The notes beneath the pieces were generated by a model. It saw only the letters and a list, made by a program, of their open reading frames with translations, was not told the origin of the DNA and searched no databases. A stretch of DNA of 64,000 bases from Dokdonella_A sp963758365 (GTDB lineage Bacteria; Pseudomonadota; Gammaproteobacteria; Xanthomonadales; Rhodanobacteraceae). Both the position numbers and the translations under genes were made by a program. Within the stretch, counting starts at the first letter, position 1; each line of letters starts with the position of its first letter. Below, one piece after another: positions 1-8,519 of this stretch. The DNA lies in contig CAVWVB010000001.1 in assembly GCA_963758365.1 (NCBI GenBank), positions 558,001 to 622,000 on the forward strand, written 5' to 3'.

Positions 1-713
1 GGTTGCAATTGCACGTTGAGGAACTGATCCGCGTCACCCTGGTCGACCAGGATCGAACCTGGAAAGCGCGCGCCGTCTTCGATCAGCGCACAGCTGTCGT
101 ACGCGCGCCAGACGTTGCGATCCTCGCCGAGATAGCGCGGCAGCGCTTTCAATCCCCACGGCACTTCGCGCGGTGCGACGATCGGCGCGAAGGCGGAAAC
201 GGAGCGATAGCGGCGGGGGTTCTTCAGCGCGAGCGTCAGCGCACCATGGCCGCCCATCGAGTGCCCGCACAGGCCCGCGCGGCCGACATCGATGCGCGCG
301 AAGTTCGAACCGATCAGCGCGGGCAGTTCATCGACGACGTAGCTGGCCATGCGGAAGCGGCGTGCGAACGCGGGCGCCGTTGCGTCGAGATAGAAGCCCG
401 CGCCTTCGCCGAATTCCCAGTCGCCGGTCGCGCCTTCGATGCCGGTGTTGCGTGGACTCGTATCCGGCGTGACCAGAGCCAGACCGAGCTCGGCAGCGAC
501 GCGCTGTGCGCCGGCCTTGATCGCGAAGGTCTCCGCGGTGCAGGTGAGTCCAGCCAGGAAATACAGGACCGGTGCGGTGGGGATGCCGCCAAGCGCAGGA
601 TGGAACACGCCGAATGTCATCGTGCCGCCGGTTGCCGGCGACGCGTGCCGATAGAATCCCTGCACGCCGCCGAAGCAGCGCTGTTCGGAAACGGTTTCGA
701 TCGGTATCGACAT
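1..713 (-). CDS. fghA: S-formylglutathione hydrolase (partial, C-terminus off left edge)
   Basis: Esterase-D family serine hydrolase that releases formate and glutathione from S-formylglutathione, the last step of glutathione-dependent formaldehyde detoxification in the cytoplasm. Reading from ATG at 713 gives about 237 residues before the window ends; the family is usually about 275-285, so roughly the last 40 residues, including the catalytic His, are missing here. Visible features: the oxyanion-region stretch YFLAGLTCT (about residues 51-59), the nucleophile elbow GHSMGG (150-155, Ser152) and a QGDAD stretch (about 225-229) that should carry the catalytic Asp. The usual partner, a class III alcohol dehydrogenase, would be expected downstream, outside the window. 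The family call is firm; the partial state is simply the window edge. Confidence 0.9.
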   Translation of the reverse strand, partial: MSIPIETVSEQRCFGGVQGFYRHASPATGGTMTFGVFHPALGGIPTAPVLYFLAGLTCTAETFAIKAGAQRVAAELGLALVTPDTSPRNTGIEGATGDWEFGEGAGFYLDATAPAFARRFRMASYVVDELPALIGSNFARIDVGRAGLCGHSMGGHGALTLALKNPRRYRSVSAFAPIVAPREVPWGLKALPRYLGEDRNVWRAYDSCALIEDGARFPGSILVDQGDADQFLNVQLQ

Positions 714-780
714 CCGGGAACCCGTGCTTCGAATCGGGACGGCGGGCCGCGCGGACCCGGCAAGCCGCATGCGCGCGGTT

Positions 781-786
781 TATGAT
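781..786 (+). promoter_or_regulatory. candidate -10 element of the Nudix gene
   Basis: TATGAT lies about 30 bases before the ATG at 816. No convincing -35 hexamer is seen at 16-18 bases upstream. It fits a window-wide pattern of TAnnnT hexamers a short distance before start codons. Inference only. Confidence 0.3.
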
Positions 787-815
787 CGCCGATCCCGCTC
801 CCGCGCGCACTCGTG

Positions 816-1304
816 ATGACCTACACCCCGATCGTTGCCACCCTGGGCTACATACTTTCAGAGGACCGCGAACGCGTGCTGATGATCCACCGAAATGCGC
901 GCGAGGACGATCAGCATCTGGGCAAGTACAACGGTCTCGGCGGCAAGCTCGATGCGCAGGAAGACGTACTCACGGGCATGCGTCGCGAGATCCGCGAGGA
1001 GGCCGGGATCGAGTGCGTCGAACTGACGCTGCGCGGAACGATCAACTGGCCGGGGTTCGGCAAGGCCGGCGAAGACTGGCTCGGCTTCCTGTTCCTGGTC
1101 ACCCGCTACGAGGGCGTGCCGTTCACGCGCAATCCCGAGGGCACGCTCGAGTGGATCGCGCGCAAGGATCTGCTCGACCTGCCGATGTGGGAAGGCGATC
1201 GTCATTTCCTGCCGCTGGTCTTCGACGCCGATCCGCGCCCGTTTCACGGCGTGATGCCGTACCGCGGCGGGCGCATGCAGTCGTGGAGTTATTCGCGACT
1301 GTGA
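816..1304 (+). CDS. Nudix hydrolase (MutT/8-oxo-dGTP diphosphatase-like)
   Basis: A 162-residue single-domain Nudix hydrolase that should cleave a nucleoside diphosphate linked to a variable moiety, using divalent metal. The complete Nudix box GX5EX7REUXEEXGU is visible at about residues 43-65, ending REIREEAGI. The sequence resembles the MTH1/MutT-like group acting on oxidised purine nucleoside triphosphates, but substrate cannot be read from the box alone. A GTG three bases upstream (813) could also start translation; I chose ATG 816. It stands alone, divergent from the S-formylglutathione hydrolase gene, with which it shares an intergenic space of about 100 bases. Confidence 0.88.
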   Translation: MTYTPIVATLGYILSEDRERVLMIHRNAREDDQHLGKYNGLGGKLDAQEDVLTGMRREIREEAGIECVELTLRGTINWPGFGKAGEDWLGFLFLVTRYEGVPFTRNPEGTLEWIARKDLLDLPMWEGDRHFLPLVFDADPRPFHGVMPYRGGRMQSWSYSRL

Positions 1305-1371
1305 CGTCGATAGCTCTGCGGTAACCCGGCTGCAGGAACGCCAGCCCCACTCGCGGCGTCGGACCGTGTAG

Positions 1372-2652
1372 TCAGGTCGCGCCGGAGGTCCTGGGTGGGG
1401 AGGATGGTGCCAACCGTGCCACCGACTTCGCGGCGTTCCAGCCGGTCCAGCCCGAAGCCGCCGCGGCCAGCATGCCGAGCACCGCGAAGCCGGGCAGCGT
1501 CGCGCCGAGCACGCGCAGTCCGTTGAAACCGCTGGTGATGACGACATCGCCGAATCGCCACACCGAGGTATCGATGAAGTTCTTGGTCTTGTAGCGGGTC
1601 TCCGCGTCGACGCGCGTGTAGAGACTGTCGAGAGCGGGCTTGAACACGCCGTAGGCGCTCGCGCGCGTGACCACGACGACGACGGCGATCCATGGACCGC
1701 CGAACACGATGAGGCCGGCCAGCATCACCGCCTTGATGACGCCGTCGAGCGCGAGCGCGGGCGCCGGACCGAAGCGCACCATCAATGCGCGAGTAATGCC
1801 GAGTTGCAACGCCATCTGCAGCAGGTTCGCGCCGAGGTCGATGCTCGCGGCGAAATTGGTGCGCGCCTGCGGCGTGTGATAGGTCGCTCCGCTGTAGTCG
1901 GCAAGCAGGGCATAGATTACCGTGCCGACCGCATCGCCGAGCAGCATCAGCAGTGCGAAGCGACGCATCAGCGGCGATTTGAATGTCTCGATCGCACCGG
2001 CGAGAATGCTGCCGCCAATCACGCGCGCATCGCGCCGCTCGTCGCCGGCCACCGGATGGCGCAGCGACCAGCGCGACAACGCGAGGATGCAGGCGATCGA
2101 CAGTCCAAGCAGCAGCGACGACACGATCAGCAGGCCGGGCACGCCGACCAGATACACGAACGCCTTGGTCAGCGCGGGACCCGCGATCGCACCCATGGCG
2201 CCGCCGAGCGCGATGACCGGAAACAGCCGATGCGCTTGCTCCGCATCGAACAGATCCGCCATGAAGCTCCAGAACACCGACACCACGAACAGATTGAACA
2301 CGCTGCCCCAGACAAAGAACGCGGTGCCGAGCAGGCGCGCATCGATCGCATCCTGCATGCGGAACAGCGGAACGAATGCGAGCATGACGACGATGCTGAC
2401 AACATACACGATCGGCACGAATCGGCGGCGCGGAAAACGTGCGACGAGCGAGCCGAATACCGGCGCGAGCGCGAGTGTCACCACGAACGTCGCGGCATAG
2501 AAGAGAGGCAACGCCGAAGAACCCACCGCCGCGGAAAGCTGATCGCGAACCGGGCGGATCACGTAGTACGCGGCGAGCACACAGAAGAAATAGACGAACG
2601 CGACGACGACGGCAAACCATTCGTGTTGCTGGATGGCGGGACGTTTTGGCAC
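1372..2652 (-). CDS. NTP/NDP-exchanger-like (MFS-type) membrane transporter
   Basis: Polytopic inner-membrane protein of about 426 residues with roughly 11-12 hydrophobic segments. Near the N-terminus the stretch YYVIRPVRDQL, followed further on by FVWGSVFNLFVVSVFWSFM and by AGPALT, is characteristic of the bacterial relatives of ATP:ADP translocases (COG3202), which in free-living bacteria are usually listed as MFS transporters of unknown substrate. It should not be assumed to exchange nucleotides. The frame is open upstream to 2775, but a TAGGCT element at 2681-2686 on this strand and the hydrophilic upstream codons favour the GTG start at 2652. The gene is divergent from the MOSC gene. Confidence 0.72.
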   Translation of the reverse strand: MPKRPAIQQHEWFAVVVAFVYFFCVLAAYYVIRPVRDQLSAAVGSSALPLFYAATFVVTLALAPVFGSLVARFPRRRFVPIVYVVSIVVMLAFVPLFRMQDAIDARLLGTAFFVWGSVFNLFVVSVFWSFMADLFDAEQAHRLFPVIALGGAMGAIAGPALTKAFVYLVGVPGLLIVSSLLLGLSIACILALSRWSLRHPVAGDERRDARVIGGSILAGAIETFKSPLMRRFALLMLLGDAVGTVIYALLADYSGATYHTPQARTNFAASIDLGANLLQMALQLGITRALMVRFGPAPALALDGVIKAVMLAGLIVFGGPWIAVVVVVTRASAYGVFKPALDSLYTRVDAETRYKTKNFIDTSVWRFGDVVITSGFNGLRVLGATLPGFAVLGMLAAAASGWTGWNAAKSVARLAPSSPPRTSGAT

Positions 2653-2680
2653 GCGGGCGATCCGTGCTGAGAGGCGCGCG

Positions 2681-2686
2681 AGCCTA
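2681..2686 (-). promoter_or_regulatory. candidate -10 element of the transporter gene
   Basis: On the minus strand the hexamer reads TAGGCT. It sits about 28 bases before the GTG at 2652, which would give a leader of about 20 bases. The same hexamer precedes the GMC oxidoreductase gene at 3604. This spacing is one reason for choosing the internal GTG start. No clear -35. Confidence 0.3.
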
Positions 2687-2741
2687 ACATGCACGCGACG
2701 CGCTGCCGTTGCCACGTGCGGACTTTTCGCCAGCCAGCCCT

Positions 2742-2747
2742 TATCAT
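2742..2747 (+). promoter_or_regulatory. candidate -10 element placing transcription start at the MOSC ATG
   Basis: TATCAT ends six bases before the ATG at 2754. If it is used, the transcript would begin at or within a base or two of the start codon, that is, leaderless. No Shine-Dalgarno sequence fits in the gap. Confidence 0.3.
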
Positions 2748-2753
2748 CGGCCG

Positions 2754-3554
2754 ATGTCCGCGACCCTGTCGGCAATCCACGTGTTTCCGGTCAAGTCCTG
2801 CGCGCCGCTCGCGGTGAACCGTGCGCCAGTCGAGGCGCGCGGACTTGCAGGCGATCGGCGCTGGATGATCTGCGACCCGGCGGGCAGGTTCCTGACCGCG
2901 CGCCAGCAGCCGCGGCTTACCCTGATTCGCGCACGTCCCGCAGGGGTCGAATGGATGCTCGATGCGCCGGACATGCCTGCGCTGCGACTGGCCGCGGCCG
3001 ACGATCGTGCGCGGATCGATGCGATCGTCTGGCGCAGCGCGGTGCGCGCGCGGCGCGCGAGCGCAGACGCCGACGCCTGGATCAGCGCATTTCTTGGCTT
3101 GCCCGCATGCTTCGTCCACATGGACGCGGACACCGTGCGCGCGGTCGGTTCCGATTACGGCCGCCCCGGCGACGAAGTGAGCTTCGCGGACGGATTTCCG
3201 CTGCTGCTGATCTCGCAGGCCGCGCTCGATCTGCTCAACACCCGGCTCGCGCAACCGCTGCCGATGCTGCGCTTCCGTCCCAACCTCGTCGTCGCGGGTA
3301 CCGTGCCGCACGCCGAGGACGGCTGGAAGCGCATTCGCATCGGCGAGATCGCGTTCGACGTGGTCAAGCCGTGTGTGCGTTGCGTGTTGACCACCGTCGA
3401 CTTCAGCCGTGGCGAGTTCGATGTGTCGGGCGAACCGCTGCGGACGCTGGCCACCTATCGCCGCTCGGAGGCCGGCATCACGTTCGGCCAGAACCTGATT
3501 CCGCGTGGCTTGGGCACGTTGCGTGTCGGCGATGTCGTCACACCCGTTGCGTAG
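2754..3554 (+). CDS. MOSC domain protein (YcbX-like)
   Basis: A 266-residue protein with an N-terminal MOSC beta-barrel domain (opening MSATLSAIHVFPVKSC) and a C-terminal MOSC domain. MOSC proteins are molybdenum cofactor sulfurase C-terminal relatives; YcbX and the mitochondrial mARC proteins bind Moco and reduce N-hydroxylated compounds. The family motif KPCVRC is present with Cys207 and Cys210, one of which is expected to be the molybdenum ligand. Unlike E. coli YcbX there is no C-terminal 2Fe-2S ferredoxin domain, so an outside electron donor would be needed. It is followed 61 bases later by a GMC oxidoreductase gene on the same strand. Confidence 0.85.
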   Translation: MSATLSAIHVFPVKSCAPLAVNRAPVEARGLAGDRRWMICDPAGRFLTARQQPRLTLIRARPAGVEWMLDAPDMPALRLAAADDRARIDAIVWRSAVRARRASADADAWISAFLGLPACFVHMDADTVRAVGSDYGRPGDEVSFADGFPLLLISQAALDLLNTRLAQPLPMLRFRPNLVVAGTVPHAEDGWKRIRIGEIAFDVVKPCVRCVLTTVDFSRGEFDVSGEPLRTLATYRRSEAGITFGQNLIPRGLGTLRVGDVVTPVA

Positions 3555-3603
3555 TCCGGGGGCTCGCAGCGCGGACTGGAGCAAGTGCTCTAGCGGGCGC
3601 ACC

Positions 3604-3609
3604 TAGGCT
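3604..3609 (+). promoter_or_regulatory. candidate -10 element placing transcription start at the GMC ATG
   Basis: TAGGCT ends six bases before ATG 3616, the same geometry as the MOSC gene upstream, and would again imply a leaderless message. The space between stop 3554 and ATG 3616 has no purine-rich ribosome-binding site next to the ATG. Confidence 0.3.
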
Positions 3610-3615
3610 CGCCGG

Positions 3616-5196
3616 ATGAGCTACGACTACGTGATTGTCGGTGCCGGCTCGGCTGGCTGCGTGCTTGCAAACCGGCTCAGCGCGAATCCGGCCAACCGGG
3701 TATTGCTGCTCGAGGCCGGTGGTCGCGACTGGCATCCGTTCATCCACATGCCGGCCGGGCTCGCCAAGCTGGTCAACAACACGCGTCTGAACTGGGACTA
3801 CACGACCGAGTCCGAGCCGCATCTCGACGGGCGTCGGTTGTGGTGGCCGCGCGGCAAGGTTCTGGGTGGTTCCAGTTCGATCAATGCGATGTGCTATACC
3901 CGCGGCGCACCCGGCGACTATGAGGACTGGGCTCGCGCGAGCGGCGATCCGCGCTGGTCCTGGGCGCATGTGCTGGAGCTGTTCAAGCGCGCAGAATCCA
4001 ATACGCGCGGCGCTGATCCGTTCCACGGTTCCGACGGTCCGCTCGCGGTCGCCGACCTTCGCCATCGCAACGTGTTGTCGCGGACCTTCATCGACGCCGC
4101 GGCAGCAGCCGGTTTCGCGTGCAACGACGACTTCAACGGAGCCGCACAGGAAGGTTTCGGGTTCTACCAGGTCACGCAGAGAAACGGCGCGCGCTGCTCG
4201 GCGGCGACCGCGTATCTGCATCCGGCACGGTTTCGATCGAACCTGCGTGTCGTCACCGGTGCGCTGAGCACACGCGTACTTCTCGATCGCACGCGCGCAT
4301 GTGGCGTGGAGTATCGAAACCGCGGTCGCGTCGATCACGCGTTCGCGGGCCAGGTGATCCTCTGCGGCGGCGCGATCAATTCACCGCAGCTGCTGATGCT
4401 CTCGGGCATCGGGCCGGCCGATCATCTGCGCGGCCAGGGCATCGCGGTCGCCCATGAGCTGGGAGGTGTCGGCGCGAATCTGCAGGACCATCTGGACATC
4501 TGCACGCTGGTGCGTTCGACGCAGGCAGTCACCTACGACCGCACCAGCGACATCGCGGTCGCGCTGCGCTTCCTGCTCCGGCGCGACGGAATCGGCAGCT
4601 CGAACATTGCCGAAGCCGGCGGATTCGTGCGCTCGCGGCTGGCCACGGACGATCGCTGCGACCTGCAGTTCCATTTCGTGCCCGCGCTGCTCGACGACCA
4701 CGGACGCAATCGTCTCGACGGGATCGGCTACACCGTTCACGCGTGCAACCTGCGGCCGTGCAGCCGCGGCGCGATTCGCCTGCGCTCGGCCGATCCCACG
4801 GTGCCCGCGCTGATCCGCGCGAACTATCTCGGCGACAGCGAAGGTCGCGATCTGGCGATGATGATCGAGGCTGCGCGGACCTCGCGGGAAATCCTCGCGC
4901 AGGCGCCATTTTCCGGATTCCGTGGCGACGAGATCTTTCCGGGTGCCGGCGTGGCCGGCGATGCCGAACTTGCCGCGTTCATCCGCCGCAAGGCAGAGAC
5001 CATCTATCACCCGGCCGGCAGCTGCCGCATGGGAAACACCGCGGACGCGGTGGTCGACAGCGAGCTGCGCGTGCGCGGCATCGAAGGTCTGCGCGTGGTC
5101 GACGCGTCGATCATGCCGACCCTGATCGGCGGCAACACGAACGCGCCGGTGATCATGATCGCCGAACGCGCCGCCGACCTGCTGCTTGGCCGATAG
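3616..5196 (+). CDS. GMC family FAD-dependent oxidoreductase (choline/alcohol dehydrogenase-like)
   Basis: A 526-residue flavoenzyme that oxidises a hydroxyl group, probably passing electrons to the respiratory chain. The FAD dinucleotide-binding motif GAGSAG is at residues 9-14, GMC signature 1 (RGKVLGGSSSIN) at about 79-90, and signature 2 (GAINSPQLLMLSGIG) near residue 253. The C-terminal catalytic region shows YHPAGSCRMG with His465, then NTNAP with Asn509 as the second catalytic residue. Length and motifs match the choline dehydrogenase/alkanol dehydrogenase (BetA/AlkJ) branch. No betaine-aldehyde dehydrogenase gene adjoins it, so choline is not the obvious substrate; an aliphatic alcohol is equally likely. 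Confidence 0.88.
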   Translation: MSYDYVIVGAGSAGCVLANRLSANPANRVLLLEAGGRDWHPFIHMPAGLAKLVNNTRLNWDYTTESEPHLDGRRLWWPRGKVLGGSSSINAMCYTRGAPGDYEDWARASGDPRWSWAHVLELFKRAESNTRGADPFHGSDGPLAVADLRHRNVLSRTFIDAAAAAGFACNDDFNGAAQEGFGFYQVTQRNGARCSAATAYLHPARFRSNLRVVTGALSTRVLLDRTRACGVEYRNRGRVDHAFAGQVILCGGAINSPQLLMLSGIGPADHLRGQGIAVAHELGGVGANLQDHLDICTLVRSTQAVTYDRTSDIAVALRFLLRRDGIGSSNIAEAGGFVRSRLATDDRCDLQFHFVPALLDDHGRNRLDGIGYTVHACNLRPCSRGAIRLRSADPTVPALIRANYLGDSEGRDLAMMIEAARTSREILAQAPFSGFRGDEIFPGAGVAGDAELAAFIRRKAETIYHPAGSCRMGNTADAVVDSELRVRGIEGLRVVDASIMPTLIGGNTNAPVIMIAERAADLLLGR

Positions 5197-5215
5197 CGCA
5201 CGAACGGACCACCGT

Positions 5216-5450
5216 GCAGGTCAGGTCGTCGCGACCCGACGCATGAGCGCCGTATGGGCAAGGTCACCAGCACCTGAAATTCGCGCGGTCCGTGTCCGCT
5301 GCCGCTTCATCCTGCGCGCATCGCGGCACGGCCGTGCATCGCGCCGTCAGGCCGAGGCGGCCTGACCTACGGTGCGCGCGTCATCGGGGTAGGTCAGCTC
5401 GTCCCGACCTGACATCTTCGCCGTCGTCGGGCCGAGGCGGCCTGACCTGC
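5216..5450. repeat. cluster of four GTAGG-type REP palindromes
   Basis: Four imperfect palindromes of about 25 bases lie between the GMC gene and etfA: 5216-5242 and 5389-5413 forward (opening GCAGGTCAGG and GTAGGTCAGC), and 5346-5370 and 5426-5450 reverse (ending CCTGACCTAC and CCTGACCTGC). The two reverse copies share a 19-base core. Forward and reverse copies alternate, giving two face-to-face pairs like bacterial interspersed mosaic elements. Each opens with G(T/C)AGG on its own strand, the hallmark of GTAG-type REPs known in Stenotrophomonas and Xanthomonas, which are mobilised by RAYT transposases. No such transposase gene is in the window. Being between convergent genes, they may also act as bidirectional transcript ends. 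Confidence 0.7.
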
Positions 5451-5493
5451 GGTATTCGCCGATCGGTGTGGTCGCGCCGATCTGGCGTTCGCG

Positions 5494-6441
5494 TCAGCCG
5501 AGCGCGGCTTCGAGCTCCGGCACGATCTTGAACAGGTCGCCGACCAGGCCGAAGTCGGCGATTTCGAAGATCGGTGCCTCGGCGTCCTTGTTGATCGCGA
5601 CGATCGTGCCCGCGTCCTTGATGCCGGTCAGATGCTGGATCGCGCCGCTGATGCCGATCGCCACGTAGAGTTCGGGTGCGATGATCTTGCCGGTCTGCCC
5701 GACCTGCAGCTCATTGGGCACGTAACCCGCATCGACCGCGGCACGCGACGCACCCACCGCGGCGCCGATCTTGTCGGCGAGCGCATAGATGATCTTGAAG
5801 TTGTCCGCCGAACCGAGTGCGCGGCCTCCCGATACGACACGCGCGGCACTCTGCAGGTCGGGGCGGTCGCTGGCACCCTGCGCGAGTTCGACGAAGCGGC
5901 TATGGCCCGGCAGCGCGACGTCGAGTTCGAGCGCTTCGACCGGTGCGGCCGCGGCTGCGGCGCCCGCGACCGCGTACGAGGCGGTGCGTACCGTTCCGAC
6001 CAGCAGGCGGTCGGCCGGCGCCTCGACGGTGACGATCGCATTGCCCGCGTAGATCGGCCGCTTGAACGAATGCGGACCTTCTACCGCCATGATGTCGGAC
6101 ACCTGGGCCACACCGAGCAGCGCGGCGACCCGCGGCAGCACGTCCTTGCCGAACGTGGTCGACGGTGCGAGCAGATGGCTGTAGCCGTCCTGCGCGGCGG
6201 CCGCGATCTGCGGTGCGCCGATCGCGGCCAGCGCATGCGCGTTTTCCGCGCGCGCGACGGTCAGGACTCTTGATACGCCGTCGATTTTCGCTGCGTCGGC
6301 TGCGACGGACGCGGGATCGGCGGCCAGCACGAGCACGTCGATCGCAGCGGCCTCGAATTCCTTCGCGCAGCTCACGCAGCGCGCGGTGCTCGCGTTCAGC
6401 TGGCCGTCGAGGTGTTCGGCAACGATCAGGACCTTGCTCAT
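5494..6441 (-). CDS. etfA: electron transfer flavoprotein alpha subunit
   Basis: Alpha subunit (315 residues) of the soluble ETF heterodimer, which collects electrons from acyl-CoA and related dehydrogenases and hands them to ETF-ubiquinone oxidoreductase. The C-terminal FAD-binding half is clear: VVSGGRALGS, then the alpha-subunit signature region with VGQTGKIIAPELY and ISGAIQH. Length is typical (310-320). A tandem ATG three bases upstream (6444) is an equally possible start. It lies 71 bases downstream of etfB on the same strand, forming an etfB-etfA operon. ETF-QO is on the same strand about 4 kb upstream of etfB, not in the same operon. Confidence 0.93.
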   Translation of the reverse strand: MSKVLIVAEHLDGQLNASTARCVSCAKEFEAAAIDVLVLAADPASVAADAAKIDGVSRVLTVARAENAHALAAIGAPQIAAAAQDGYSHLLAPSTTFGKDVLPRVAALLGVAQVSDIMAVEGPHSFKRPIYAGNAIVTVEAPADRLLVGTVRTASYAVAGAAAAAAPVEALELDVALPGHSRFVELAQGASDRPDLQSAARVVSGGRALGSADNFKIIYALADKIGAAVGASRAAVDAGYVPNELQVGQTGKIIAPELYVAIGISGAIQHLTGIKDAGTIVAINKDAEAPIFEIADFGLVGDLFKIVPELEAALG

Positions 6442-6512
6442 CATGGTTTCCAGGTTCGGGAAGGCTAGAGGCGGGCTTCGGCTCGCCGCGGCGTCTTGTG
6501 GGCCGGGAGCAC

Positions 6513-7265
6513 CTAGGGTTTCACGAGTCCCCTGCTCCTGAGAGCGGCGACCAGCTCGCCGACATCCTTGACCATCACGCCCTTGCTGCGTTTTTCCGGC
6601 GGCGCGTACTTCGTCGTCTTCAGATGATCGCCGGAATCGACGCCGAGATCGGCGAGTTGCAGGGTCTCGATCGGCTTGGACTTGGCTTTCATGATGTCCG
6701 GCAGCTTGATGAAGCGCGGCTCGTTGAGGCGCAGGTCGGTGGTGATCACCGCAGGCAGGTCGACTTCGATGGTCTCGAGACCGGCGTCGACCTCGCGCGT
6801 CACGCGCGCGACCTGACCGTCGATCACGACCTTCGAGGCGAAGGTCGCCTGCGGGCGGTCCCACAGCGCAGCCAGCATCTGCCCGGTCTGGTTGCAATCG
6901 TCGTCGATCGCCTGCTTGCCGAGCAGCACGATGCCGGGCTGCTCCTTCTCGACCAGCTTGAGCAGGGTGCGCGCCGCGGTGAGCGGCTGGATCGCCTCGC
7001 CGGTGACGACATGGATCGCGCGGTTCGCGCCCATCGCCAGGCCGTTGCGAATGTGCGCCTGTGCATCGGCTGGCCCGACCGTGGCCACGATCACCTCCTC
7101 GGCGATTCCCTCGTCGCGCAGGCGCAACGCTTCCTCGAGCGCAATGTCGTCGAACGGGTTGGCCGACAGCTTGACCCCCTCGGTGACCACGCCGGAGCCA
7201 TCCGGCCTGACCTGGATGCGCACGTTGTAGTCGACGACGCGTTTGTAACCGACCAGGATCTTCAT
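6513..7265 (-). CDS. etfB: electron transfer flavoprotein beta subunit
   Basis: Beta subunit (250 residues, the usual family length) that binds AMP and forms with EtfA the FAD-containing electron carrier. The N-terminus MKILVGYKRVVDYNVRI and the internal SANPFDDIALEEALRLRD are strongly conserved in group I ETF beta subunits. The recognition-loop region that contacts dehydrogenases follows the DLPAVITTDLRLNEPR stretch near residue 180. It is the first gene of the etfB-etfA operon. The frame is open to 7316, but the conserved N-terminus fixes the start at 7265. Confidence 0.93.
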   Translation of the reverse strand: MKILVGYKRVVDYNVRIQVRPDGSGVVTEGVKLSANPFDDIALEEALRLRDEGIAEEVIVATVGPADAQAHIRNGLAMGANRAIHVVTGEAIQPLTAARTLLKLVEKEQPGIVLLGKQAIDDDCNQTGQMLAALWDRPQATFASKVVIDGQVARVTREVDAGLETIEVDLPAVITTDLRLNEPRFIKLPDIMKAKSKPIETLQLADLGVDSGDHLKTTKYAPPEKRSKGVMVKDVGELVAALRSRGLVKP

Positions 7266-7482
7266 CGGGGCTCGAACCTCGCTGGGGAACCGCGCGGTCG
7301 GATCCGGGCGGCGCAAAGACGCATGATTTTAACGGATTGTGCGCCGAGGGTGGTGTCGGCATGTCGATCGCGCGTTTTCCACAGCGGCCGTGGACAGTCC
7401 TGTGGACAAGTCCAGGATGAACGCGCGCTCACGCAGCCCGCGTGCTCGCCCGATGCCTCTGGTCATTCGCTGATCAGACAGG

Positions 7483-8391
7483 TCAGGTTGACGCGCCGCC
7501 CGCGCCGGCACGCGCCAGAACGCAGCGCGCGCAGCGATCGGCAGAGCCTGCAGCGTATCCGAAGAACAGCGAAGGCTCCGCGAGCTCGAGCTCGAGCAGT
7601 CGCGGCGCGCCATCGCGGTCGTGGATCAGGTCGACGCGCGCATACAGCAGCGGCTGCCCGAACGGAATCGCCGCGAGCGCCGCTGCGGCGAGTTCGCGCT
7701 CCGCTTGGGTCGCGCTGCGTGCGCTGATCTGCTCGGTTGCGAACAGCGCGCGCGTCGGATCCTCGCCGCGACGCAGCAACGGACCCTTGCGGATCGCATG
7801 GCTGAAGCAGCCGTCGAAATGGATCAGCGCGGTCTCGCCATGTGCATCGACGCGGTCCAGATACGGCTGCAGCAGCACGCTGCGGCCCGCCGCGAGCAGC
7901 CGCGCGACATGCGTACTCGCGGCAGCGAGTTCGTTGCGCGCATAGCGCTGCGCATCGCGCGAGCCCGCCCCGACACTCGGCTTGACGACGAACTCGACGG
8001 CCGCCCCCGCCTCGCCGAGAAACGCGTCCAGCGCGACCCGCGCATCCATTCCGGGCTCGACGAACACGCTGGGCACGATCGCCACGCCGGTGCGCGCGAG
8101 ATCGCCGAGGTAGTGCTTGTCGGTATTCCAGCGCAATACGTCGAGCGGATTCAGCAGGCGCGTGCATGCCGCCGTGCGTTGCGCCCAGGCGAGGAAATCG
8201 GCGAGACGCATCGTGTAATCCCAGGCCGAGCGCAGCAGTGCGAGATCGAAGCGTGCCCAGTCGGCTTGCCCGTCGTCCCAGTCGACGATCGCGACATCGG
8301 CACCGAGCGCGCGCAGCGCCCCTTCGAGCGGAGCGAGGTCCTCATCGAGGTCGCGCGCCGCGCGCGCGGTGACCAGGGCGATGCGGGACAT
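7483..8391 (-). CDS. ATP-grasp domain protein (RimK/glutathione-synthetase-like)
   Basis: A 302-residue protein with the layout of a small ATP-grasp ligase: an N-terminal Rossmann-like segment opening MSRIALVTAR, an ATP-binding region with FVVKPSVGAGSRD (about residues 140-152), and a C-terminal LLELELAEPSLFF where the metal-binding acidic residues of this family sit. ATP-grasp enzymes join a carboxylate to an amine or thiol through an acyl phosphate. The substrates are not predictable; no ribosomal-protein or glutathione genes adjoin it. The frame is open upstream to 8475, but MSRIALV at 8391 matches family N-termini. It is divergent from the aminotransferase gene. Confidence 0.75.
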   Translation of the reverse strand: MSRIALVTARAARDLDEDLAPLEGALRALGADVAIVDWDDGQADWARFDLALLRSAWDYTMRLADFLAWAQRTAACTRLLNPLDVLRWNTDKHYLGDLARTGVAIVPSVFVEPGMDARVALDAFLGEAGAAVEFVVKPSVGAGSRDAQRYARNELAAASTHVARLLAAGRSVLLQPYLDRVDAHGETALIHFDGCFSHAIRKGPLLRRGEDPTRALFATEQISARSATQAERELAAAALAAIPFGQPLLYARVDLIHDRDGAPRLLELELAEPSLFFGYAAGSADRCARCVLARAGAGGAST

Positions 8392-8483
8392 GAGCGACTC
8401 CACGACAGGACCCGCCATCCTGCCTGCACGCGCCGTTCCCCTCAAGCTCTTGCGCGCGAGGGTTGAACAGGTCATGCATGGCG

Positions 8484-8489
8484 TATCCT
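8484..8489 (+). promoter_or_regulatory. candidate -10 element of the aminotransferase-sulfotransferase operon
   Basis: TATCCT lies 30 bases before ATG 8520, implying a leader of about 24 bases. It also supports ATG 8520 over the more upstream in-frame start at 8463, which lies before this element. Confidence 0.3.
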
Positions 8490-8519
8490 CGCAGCCCGAC
8501 CGATGGCGGACCCCCGCGC

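Noticed and set aside
3616..5196. Choline dehydrogenase BetA
   Set aside because: The family fits, but there is no betB, betI or choline transporter nearby, so the specific name is not supported.
5494..7362. Apparent etfA-etfB fusion (622 codons)
   Set aside because: The frame that contains etfA is open upstream, but etfB is encoded in a different frame with its own start and stop; the two are separate proteins.
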